DNA of 8,919 bases from positions 1 through 8,919 of the forward strand of contig JAZNIR010000139.1 of NCBI GenBank assembly GCA_045577595.1, given 5' to 3'. Position 1 is the first letter of the stretch. Every line of letters begins with the position of its first letter. Of this stretch, positions 1-4,595 are shown in pieces. This stretch comes from Scatosoma sp045577595 (GTDB lineage Bacteria; Bacillota; Clostridia; Christensenellales; Borkfalkiaceae). The notes beneath the pieces are model-generated. The model made no database searches. It was not told where the DNA came from and saw only the letters and a list, made by a program, of their open reading frames with translations. A program made the position numbers and the translations under genes.

Positions 1-2
1 TT

Positions 3-1055
3 ATGAAAAACATTATCTTAACGGGCGACAGACCTACGGGAAAATTACACATCGGCCATTACGTAGGCTCTCTGCGCCGCCGCGTAGAATTACAAAACAG
101 CGGCAAATTCGATAAAATTTATATTATGATCGCCGACGCGCAGGCGTTCACCGACAATTTCGACAACCCCGACAAGGTCCGCTCGAACATCACCGAGGTC
201 GCGCTCGACTATCTGGCGTGCGGCATCGATCCCACCAAATCGACCATTTTCATTCAATCGCACGTCGCGGAGCTGACCGAGCTCACCTTCTACTATATGA
301 ATTTAGTCACGCTCGCCCGTCTGCAACGCAACCCGACGGTGAAAGCGGAGATCAAGCAAAAGAATTTCGAGCTTTCCCTGCCTATGGGCTTTTTGACCTA
401 TCCCGTCTCGCAAACGGCGGACATCACGGCGTTTAAAGCCACCACCGTTCCCGTCGGGGAAGACCAACTTCCTATGCTCGAACAAGCGCGGGAAATCGTA
501 AGAAGTTTCAACGGCTTGTACGGGGAAACGCTCGTCGAACCGAAAGCGGTGTTGCCCGACAATAAATCGTGTATGCGCTTGCCTGGTACGGACGGTATGG
601 CGAAAATGAGCAAATCGCTTGGCAACTGCATTTATCTTTCGGACAGCGCGGACGAAATTAAACGCAAAGTTATGGGTATGTACACCGACCCGAACCATAT
701 CAAAATCACGGACCCTGGCGACACGAAAAACAATCCTACGTTTATCTATTTAGACGCGTTTGCCACCGACGAACACTTCGTTAAATACTTGCCCGAATAC
801 GCGAATTTGGACGAATTAAAGGCGCATTACGAACGTGGCGGGCTGGGCGATATGAAAGTAAAGAAATTCTTAAACGCCGTTTTACAAGAAACGTTAGAAC
901 CTATTCGTACGCGTAGGGAAGAATTGGCGAAAAATCTCGACGCCGTATGGGAAATGCTTTATCAAGGCAGTAAAAAAGCGCGTGAAGTAGCAGGTGAAAC
1001 GCTTGCTCAGGTGAAACGCGCAATGAAAATCAACTATTTCGAAAATAGAGAATAA
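3..1055 (+). CDS. trpS: Tryptophanyl-tRNA synthetase (TrpRS)
   Basis: Cytoplasmic class I aminoacyl-tRNA synthetase that activates tryptophan with ATP and charges tRNA-Trp. The 350-residue product shows both class I signatures: HIGH at residues 16-19 (within TGKLHIGHYVGSL) and KMSKS at 201-205, the two halves of the ATP site on the Rossmann fold. The segment around TADITAFKATTVPVGEDQLPMLE, in the first half, is typical of TrpRS and separates it from TyrRS. Length fits the family (about 330-350). The ATG lies two bases from the window edge, so the ribosome site, the promoter and any T-box or trp-responsive leader cannot be seen. A strong terminator follows directly. Hand counting gives about 55% GC at 121-300 and about 43% at 781-960, an unusual shift within one gene. 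Function is near certain; the start is probable because family members begin with a short segment before the nucleotide-binding loop. Confidence 0.97.
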   Translation: MKNIILTGDRPTGKLHIGHYVGSLRRRVELQNSGKFDKIYIMIADAQAFTDNFDNPDKVRSNITEVALDYLACGIDPTKSTIFIQSHVAELTELTFYYMNLVTLARLQRNPTVKAEIKQKNFELSLPMGFLTYPVSQTADITAFKATTVPVGEDQLPMLEQAREIVRSFNGLYGETLVEPKAVLPDNKSCMRLPGTDGMAKMSKSLGNCIYLSDSADEIKRKVMGMYTDPNHIKITDPGDTKNNPTFIYLDAFATDEHFVKYLPEYANLDELKAHYERGGLGDMKVKKFLNAVLQETLEPIRTRREELAKNLDAVWEMLYQGSKKAREVAGETLAQVKRAMKINYFENRE

Positions 1056-1070
1056 TTTGCAATAAACGTA

Positions 1071-1108
1071 ACGCCCGCCAATACTTGGCGGGCGTGATTT
1101 TTTTATTT
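1071..1108 (+). terminator. Rho-independent terminator of trpS
   Basis: A perfect 10-bp GC-rich stem (1071-1080 pairing with 1086-1095) closes a 5-nt loop and is followed by seven T and then ATTT (1098-1108). It begins 15 nt after the trpS stop. The T-tract runs into the stop codon (1107-1109) of the convergent phosphatase gene. The same stem could partly terminate that gene too, but on the minus strand the tract after it (TACGTTTATT) is a weak U-run, so its main job is for trpS. Confidence 0.93.
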
Positions 1109-1751
1109 AAACGATTTGTTCGGCGTTCGTAGCCTTTTCAAAATATTCGGCAAAACCGTATGTAAGAATTTTGCTTACGCCATTTTCATATTCCACAATC
1201 GTAATCGACGCGTTTGGTACGATAGGGGGATTGCCTCTCGTAATTTCGTTTCGGGGTAAATTTAACAACCGCGCGCAAACCGCGCGTATAACCCCGCCGT
1301 GCGTGGCGATAAGCACCATTTTTCCGTCGTGTTTTTTTTCAATCTCTTGTAAAGCGTTCATTGCCCGTTCGGTTAATTGATAATTGCTTTCCCCGCCTTC
1401 ATATTGGGCGGAATAATAATCCGTTTCAAAGGATTTGAAAGATTCGGGGTATAACGCTTCCACTTCTTTTAAAGTATGATTTACCCATTTTCCCACGTCA
1501 ATTTCCCGAAGTTTCGGGGTGGTTTGGATTTCCAAACCCAACGTTTCCGCCAAAGGCTTTGCCGTGTTAATAGCGCGCGAAAGGTCGCTGGAATATATGC
1601 AGTCCACGTGAAAATGCGTACGGATATATTCGCACGCCGTTTTTGCTTGTAAAACGCCTTGTTCGTGTAAGGGAACGTCCGTTTGCCCCGTATAGCGTTT
1701 CGTATTATTCGTAAGGCTTAATCCGTGTCGAAGTAAAATAAAAGTAACCAT
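1107..1751 (-). CDS. Histidine phosphatase family protein (phosphoglycerate mutase-like)
   Basis: A 214-residue cytoplasmic protein of the histidine phosphatase (PGM/CobC/GpmB-like) superfamily, which hydrolyses phosphomonoesters through a phospho-histidine. Visible catalytic core: LLRHG with nucleophile His9, the SSDLSRA segment with Arg59, LREIDVG with the probable acid Glu83, and THGG with His151. Two common motifs are altered: the residues after RHG are LS where ET or QS is usual, and the frequent WEG after the acid motif reads WVN (89-91). Substrate cannot be told: it could be a CobC-like alpha-ribazole phosphatase, a sugar phosphatase or a broad phosphatase. No cobalamin or glycolysis neighbours help. 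I chose ATG 1749-1751 over an in-frame TTG at 1764-1766 because the TTG lies inside the promoter, just before the -10. The ATG has no Shine-Dalgarno and coincides with the predicted transcription start. Confidence 0.92.
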   Translation of the reverse strand: MVTFILLRHGLSLTNNTKRYTGQTDVPLHEQGVLQAKTACEYIRTHFHVDCIYSSDLSRAINTAKPLAETLGLEIQTTPKLREIDVGKWVNHTLKEVEALYPESFKSFETDYYSAQYEGGESNYQLTERAMNALQEIEKKHDGKMVLIATHGGVIRAVCARLLNLPRNEITRGNPPIVPNASITIVEYENGVSKILTYGFAEYFEKATNAEQIV

Positions 1752-1757
1752 AAAATT

Positions 1758-1786
1758 ATTATACAAATCTCACCGTTTTTTGTCAA
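1758..1786 (-). promoter_or_regulatory. Perfect-consensus sigma-A promoter of the phosphatase gene
   Basis: Read on the minus strand: TTGACA (1781-1786), a 17-nt spacer, and TATAAT (1758-1763), so both hexamers and the spacing match consensus exactly. Counting the last base of the -10 as -7, +1 falls on position 1751, the A of the chosen ATG. The transcript would then have no 5' leader. Independent transcription also fits the HU terminator that lies upstream on this strand. Confidence 0.88.
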
Positions 1787-1834
1787 CTCAAATTTTAGGC
1801 AAACGTTCTTAAAAATTCGTATAAAGCGTAAAGT

Positions 1835-1864
1835 AAAACCCGACCTGCAATCAGGTCGGGTTTT
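1835..1864 (-). terminator. Terminator of the HU gene
   Basis: The stem 1839-1847 pairs perfectly with 1852-1860 around a 4-nt loop. It extends by four A:T pairs (1835-1838 with 1861-1864). On the minus strand the GC stem is followed by TTTTACTT. It starts about a dozen bases after the HU stop codon, and no plus-strand gene ends nearby, so it belongs to HU. The flanking A and T runs make it potentially bidirectional. Confidence 0.88.
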
Positions 1865-1875
1865 TCTCTCGAACG

Positions 1876-2151
1876 TTAGTTGTTAATCATTTCCTTATAA
1901 GCTTTACCGAACTTCATTACGGGTTTCTTGCAAGCCGCAATAGCAACCTTTTCTTTCGTTTGCGGGTTGATGCCCGTCTTTGCTGCAACTTCTTTCACTT
2001 CAAACGTACCAAAGCCAACGAGTTGTACTTTGTCGCCCGCTTTAAGCGCGTCCGTTACTGCGTCTACGAAAGCTTCGTATGCGATAGCCGCATCTTTGTT
2101 CGTAAAACCTGCTTTTTCTGCCATTGCCTTAATCAATTCGCCTTTGTTCAT
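1876..2151 (-). CDS. hup: HU family DNA-binding protein
   Basis: Nucleoid-associated HU/IHF-family protein of 91 residues (family usually about 90) that binds and bends DNA as a dimer with little sequence preference. The N-terminal helical dimerisation part (about 1-45) is followed by the hallmark GFGTFEV (46-52). Then comes the DNA-gripping beta arm, whose tip is GINPQT with the intercalating Pro63, and a C-terminal FGKAYKEMIN helix. The usual GRNP at the arm tip reads GINP and the preceding arginines are sparse; this resembles a variant I associate with Clostridia, but I cannot check that here. The ATG is supported by AAAGGGG (2160-2166) eight bases upstream. The gene has its own promoter and terminator, so it is monocistronic. 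HU rather than IHF is favoured by the stand-alone setting and the Firmicute background. Confidence 0.96.
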   Translation of the reverse strand: MNKGELIKAMAEKAGFTNKDAAIAYEAFVDAVTDALKAGDKVQLVGFGTFEVKEVAAKTGINPQTKEKVAIAACKKPVMKFGKAYKEMINN

Positions 2152-2155
2152 AGAG

Positions 2156-2230
2156 ATATCCCCTTTAAAATAATTTCTTAAAAATCAAACAATCTTTAAG
2201 TGATTTCATTATAACATAGAAAGGGGATAT
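2156..2230. repeat. 11-bp inverted repeat flanking the HU transcription start
   Basis: ATATCCCCTTT at 2156-2166 is exactly inverted as AAAGGGGATAT at 2220-2230, with 53 nt between the arms and about 64 bp between arm centres. On the gene's strand one arm lies in the spacer between -35 and -10; the other contains the Shine-Dalgarno AAAGGGG. Only the ribosome-site arm should be transcribed from the predicted promoter, so an RNA hairpin is unlikely and a two-site DNA operator is the alternative. It could also be chance involving a purine-rich ribosome site. Confidence 0.5.
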
Positions 2231-2237
2231 TTGTCAA
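2208..2237 (-). promoter_or_regulatory. Sigma-A promoter of the HU gene
   Basis: On the minus strand TTGACA (2232-2237) and TATAAT (2208-2213) both match consensus with an 18-nt spacer. A TGT just before the -10 makes it an extended -10 (TGN). The slightly long spacer is thus compensated. Predicted start near 2201 gives a leader of about 50 nt. The spacer contains one arm of an 11-bp inverted repeat whose other arm includes the HU ribosome-binding site. Confidence 0.87.
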
Positions 2238-2374
2238 GTGTCAAACGAAAAAAAATCGCGAAAAAGCTTGAAAAATCAGGATTTTTTCGATTTTTTTAGG
2301 TTAAAATACAAAAATCGACGAATTTCTTTTATTACGAGCGTAAAAATCTTCGCAATTCCTTTAAAATTAAGGAA
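2238..2374. other. A/T-rich intergenic spacer with imperfect hairpin
   Basis: No ORF or RNA gene is visible between the HU promoter and the L9 terminator. The stretch is dominated by A and T runs. One imperfect inverted repeat, about 2250-2297, pairs an A-run plus TCG with CGA plus a T-run. A second, inner A-run faces a T-run across a 2-nt bulge. It may act as a back-up terminator for the L9 transcript or as bent DNA upstream of the HU promoter. I cannot assign it a function. Confidence 0.45.
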
Positions 2375-2411
2375 AAAACACCGTTTTTAAAAACAAAAAA
2401 AACGATGTTTT
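2375..2411 (-). terminator. Terminator of rplI
   Basis: A 13-position stem (2375-2387 with 2399-2411) has A/T-rich ends and a short G/C centre. The single mismatch on the plus strand (C:A) becomes a G-U wobble in minus-strand RNA, which shows it is built for the minus strand. It lies just after the rplI stop codon and is followed by TTTTCC and further T-rich sequence. Confidence 0.75.
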
Positions 2412-2419
2412 AACGCCTT

Positions 2420-2860
2420 TTACAAACTTTCCACTTTTACGGTAATTTTCGCCGTAACGCCTTCCATAAGCCGTACTTCGGCGTTCACGCTTCCCACCGC
2501 TTTCACCGCGTCCATTTTGATTTTCTTCTTGTCCACGTCAAAGCCCATTTCCGATAATGCGGTGGCTACGTGCGCGGAAGTTACGCTCCCAAACACTTTG
2601 CCGTTTTCGCCCGTTTTAATTTTAACAACCGCCGTCTTTCCGTCGATTTGCGCCGCCAGCGCTTTTAAAGCTTTCACTTCTTCCGCTTTATGGAAATCTT
2701 GCGCTTCTTTTCTTTGTTTCGCTTCGTGTACGGTTGCCGCCGTCGCTACGGTTGCCAATCCTTTTTTAATAAGGAAGTTTCTCCCGTATCCGTCGGCAAC
2801 TTCCACGACGTCGCCTTTCTTACCCGTGCCTTTTACGTCCGCCGTCAATAAAACTTTCAT
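2420..2860 (-). CDS. rplI: 50S ribosomal protein L9
   Basis: Ribosomal protein L9 (bL9), 146 residues, which binds 23S rRNA near the base of the L1 stalk and spans out from the large subunit through a long connecting helix. The N-terminal domain carries the family signature GTGKKGDVVEVADGYGRNFL (residues 11-30). The alanine/lysine-rich segment around 40-75 is the connecting helix, and the rest is the C-terminal RNA-binding domain. Length is normal. ATG 2858-2860 is preceded by AAGGAG six bases upstream; the open frame continues about 15 codons further, but that extension has no family support. L9 is often in an rpsF-ssb-rpsR-rplI operon, whereas here it stands alone with its own promoter and terminator. 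A 13-codon upstream ORF ends inside its ribosome site. Confidence 0.97.
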   Translation of the reverse strand: MKVLLTADVKGTGKKGDVVEVADGYGRNFLIKKGLATVATAATVHEAKQRKEAQDFHKAEEVKALKALAAQIDGKTAVVKIKTGENGKVFGSVTSAHVATALSEMGFDVDKKKIKMDAVKAVGSVNAEVRLMEGVTAKITVKVESL

Positions 2861-2928
2861 ATATTTCTCCTTACGCGGTAGGGGTTTTTTTTCGTCCGTA
2901 ACCACCGCTCATTTTATTCTTCTCTATT

Positions 2929-2957
2929 ATTTTACATCAAATTTTTAAAAATGTCAA
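2929..2957 (-). promoter_or_regulatory. Sigma-A promoter of rplI
   Basis: TTGACA (2952-2957) is separated by exactly 17 nt from TAAAAT (2929-2934) on the minus strand. Start is predicted near 2922, giving a leader of about 60 nt before the rplI ATG. The promoter lies back to back with the DUF1540 gene, so the two regulatory regions overlap. Confidence 0.85.
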
Positions 2958-2975
2958 TAATCTTTTCGATATTTG

Positions 2976-2983
2976 CATATACT
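2976..2983 (+). promoter_or_regulatory. Possible promoter -10 for the DUF1540 gene
   Basis: TATACT (2978-2983) would give a start near 2990 and a leader of about 23 nt. The position 17 nt upstream reads CAATAA, a poor sigma-A -35. Read from 2976 the sequence is CATATACT, one base from the sigma-E -10 consensus CATACAnT. CAATAAT at 2955-2961 would be an imperfect -35 at 14 nt spacing. Neither reading is secure. Confidence 0.4.
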
Positions 2984-2995
2984 GCTTGTACCTTT

Positions 2996-3003
2996 AAAGG
3001 AGG
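2996..3003 (+). promoter_or_regulatory. Shine-Dalgarno of the DUF1540 gene
   Basis: AAAGGAGG is a near-perfect anti-16S match. It sits nine bases before ATG 3013 (twelve before the second ATG at 3016), so the first ATG is preferred. Its strength is good evidence that the short ORF behind it is really translated. Confidence 0.9.
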
Positions 3004-3012
3004 TTTTTTGAT

Positions 3013-3183
3013 ATGATGCACGAAAATGGACAAAACGTAAACACGGCAATCGGTTGCGGTGTAACCGATTGCAAGTACAACCGCGCGGGTGATTATTGCA
3101 CCCTTCGTAAAATCCACGTAGGAAATACGTGTAGTTGCGATGCGGAAAGTTGTACTTGTTGCGACAGCTTCGAAAGAAAATAA
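3013..3183 (+). CDS. DUF1540 cysteine-rich small protein
   Basis: A 56-residue protein with the DUF1540 pattern: CGVTDCKYN, then a cysteine at 29, a KIHVG segment, and a cysteine-dense tail ending in C-D-S-F. Eight cysteines (15, 20, 29, 40, 42, 47, 49, 50) make up a seventh of the chain. This suggests zinc or iron-sulfur binding, though no function is established for the family that I know of. There is no signal peptide or membrane segment, so it is probably cytoplasmic. It has a near-perfect ribosome site and its own strong terminator, so it is a genuine independent gene despite its size. It is divergent from rplI. A -10-like TATACT at 2978-2983 lacks a good sigma-A -35; a sporulation-type reading is possible. 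The first of two adjacent ATGs is chosen by spacing. Confidence 0.9.
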   Translation: MMHENGQNVNTAIGCGVTDCKYNRAGDYCTLRKIHVGNTCSCDAESCTCCDSFERK

Positions 3184-3197
3184 TCGAAGAGCGTTGC

Positions 3198-3240
3198 ACG
3201 CAAAAAGCCGTCTACCCTTTGCGTAGGCGGTTTTTTGCGT
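3198..3240. terminator. Terminator after the DUF1540 gene, symmetrical
   Basis: The core stem 3207-3215 pairs with 3223-3231 (two wobbles) around a 7-nt loop and is followed by TTTTTT. Pairing continues outward: five A with five T, then ACGC with GCGT, so the full stem is about 18 bp. It starts 15 nt after the stop codon. The A-run on its left side would also give a U-run on the minus strand, but no minus-strand gene arrives there. Confidence 0.9.
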
Positions 3241-3314
3241 AATTTTGTTTTATTTTATCGCGTTTTGTAAAAAAATCACAATTTTCCATTGTTTAAAACT
3301 TTTTTCTCAAATTC

Positions 3315-3343
3315 TTGCATTTTTTTTAAGATAGTAGTATAAT
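3315..3343 (+). promoter_or_regulatory. Sigma-A promoter of the PfoR-like gene
   Basis: TTGCAT (3315-3320), 17-nt spacer, TATAAT (3338-3343). The predicted start is around 3350, leaving a leader of about 25 nt before ATG 3375. The upstream region is rich in T runs. Confidence 0.83.
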
Positions 3344-3362
3344 ATAGCCAAATAAAAAACGT

Positions 3363-3369
3363 GAGGTGA
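3363..3369 (+). promoter_or_regulatory. Ribosome site deciding the PfoR-like start
   Basis: GAGGTGA precedes ATG 3375 by five to six bases. The longer frame begins at a GTG (3366-3368) that is itself part of this ribosome site. The ATG three codons later is therefore the start. Confidence 0.85.
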
Positions 3370-3374
3370 ACGGA

Positions 3375-4529
3375 ATGGAAGAAACGAAAGAACAACAAAA
3401 CCGTATCAAAACGTATTTTAAAACTTTGCCCAAACGGTATTTTATTACGGCGTTTTCGGGTATGGCGCAAGGCTTGTTCGTAACGCTGATTGCGGGCACG
3501 ATATTGGCTACGATAGCCAAAGACGTAATCGGCTTGGGCAACTTTTTTAGCGACGCTTTATTCTATATTGCCAGCATCGCGAAATCGTTGATGGGGGCGG
3601 GGATTGGCGTAGGTATTGCGCACGCGCTCGGTAAAAACAAATTGCTCGTCTTTTCGGCGGCGGTTGCAGGTATGGTTGGCGCGTTTGCCGACCAGTTACT
3701 CTTCGGTTCGTTTGCGGCGGGAATGTTCCCTAACGTCAAACAACCGTTTACGGCGTTGGCGCTCGGTACGCCGGGAAATCCTATCGGCGCGTACGTGGTA
3801 ACGATGCTTTGCGTGGAAATCGTGGAATTGTACGCGGGAAAAACCAAGTTGGATATTATTTTAATTCCGCTTGGCACGCTCGTTCTTTCTTTGCTCGGTA
3901 TCTTTTTAGCGGCGCCTTTCATTTGGCTTGTGAATAAACTCGGCGTGTTAATCGCAAAGGCAACCGAAATAACCCCGTTCTTTATGGGTGTGATTATTTC
4001 CGTCGCGCTTGGCATACTCTTAACGATGCCTACGTCGTCGGCTGCTATTTGGATAGCCATTTCCAAATCGGTGATAGAAAGCGGTGGTGGTGCGGCAGAT
4101 TATATGCTCCTTGCGGGCGGTGCGGCGACGGTAGGTTGCGCTTGTCATATGGTCGGCTTTGCGGTGGCAAGTTTTAGAGAAAATAAAGTAAGCGGTTTAA
4201 TTTCGCAAGGGATTGGTACGAGTATGTTGCAAATCCCCAATATAATGAAAAAACCCGTAATCATGTTGCCAATGATTATTTCTTCCGCGATTTTAGGGCC
4301 GATTTCCACCTGCGTTTTCAAATTAAAATGCGGTTTCAACGGTGGTGGTATGGGCACGAGCGGTTTCGTCGGAATTATTGATTTGTTTACGTACACGTCG
4401 GGCGCGCTCGGCTACGTTGGGATTATCTTGCTAATGATAGTACTTCCCGCGATTTTAAATTTACTTATCAGCGAGTTTATGCGTAAAAAAGGTTGGATTA
4501 AACAAGGGGATATGAAACTTCCCGATTAA
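3375..4529 (+). CDS. PfoR-like PTS EIIC-type membrane protein
   Basis: A 384-residue polytopic inner-membrane protein with roughly nine to ten glycine- and alanine-rich hydrophobic segments after a short charged N-terminus (about 20 residues). I recognise it as the EIIC_2 type of phosphotransferase-system permease, the family that includes PfoR of Clostridium perfringens. Family-like stretches are the GMAQGLFVTLIAGTILA segment near residue 30, LALGTPGNPIGAYV, the LTMPTSSAAIWIA loop, and the glycine-rich GFNGGGMGTSGFVG near the end. No EIIA or EIIB domain is fused and none is encoded nearby, so it is an orphan permease; its substrate, and whether it is phosphotransferase-driven at all, cannot be told. 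PfoR was named for a proposed role in toxin regulation, but there is no toxin gene or DNA-binding domain here. It has its own promoter and shares a bidirectional terminator with the convergent gene. Confidence 0.88.
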   Translation: MEETKEQQNRIKTYFKTLPKRYFITAFSGMAQGLFVTLIAGTILATIAKDVIGLGNFFSDALFYIASIAKSLMGAGIGVGIAHALGKNKLLVFSAAVAGMVGAFADQLLFGSFAAGMFPNVKQPFTALALGTPGNPIGAYVVTMLCVEIVELYAGKTKLDIILIPLGTLVLSLLGIFLAAPFIWLVNKLGVLIAKATEITPFFMGVIISVALGILLTMPTSSAAIWIAISKSVIESGGGAADYMLLAGGAATVGCACHMVGFAVASFRENKVSGLISQGIGTSMLQIPNIMKKPVIMLPMIISSAILGPISTCVFKLKCGFNGGGMGTSGFVGIIDLFTYTSGALGYVGIILLMIVLPAILNLLISEFMRKKGWIKQGDMKLPD

Positions 4530-4548
4530 AAGCAAAAAAATAAAAAAG

Positions 4549-4578
4549 CGGAGCGGACTTTTCAAAAAGTTCGCTCCG
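4549..4578. terminator. Bidirectional terminator between PfoR-like and DUF1846 genes
   Basis: A 13-bp stem (4549-4561 with 4566-4578, one wobble) has a 4-nt loop. T-rich sequence (4582-4587) follows on the plus strand. Long A-runs at about 4534-4547 become U-runs on the minus strand. It sits in the 66-nt gap between two convergent stop codons and can serve both genes. Confidence 0.93.
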
Positions 4579-4595
4579 TAATTTTTTATATACGG

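Noticed and set aside
303..698. 131-codon ORF on the minus strand within trpS, and several other long antisense frames across the window
   Set aside because: They lie wholly inside well-identified genes, have no ribosome site, show no recognisable domain, and mirror the codon pattern of the real gene.
1752..1766. TTG-initiated five-residue extension of the phosphatase
   Set aside because: The TTG and following codons overlap the -10 region of a perfect promoter, so they would not be transcribed.
2861..2905. Fifteen-codon N-terminal extension of L9
   Set aside because: It lies upstream of a well-placed AAGGAG and of the conserved L9 N-terminus MKVLLT.
2932..3199. Minus-strand ORFs of 61 and 81 codons across the DUF1540 gene
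   Set aside because: They overlap the rplI promoter and the antisense of a better supported gene, and have no start context of their own.
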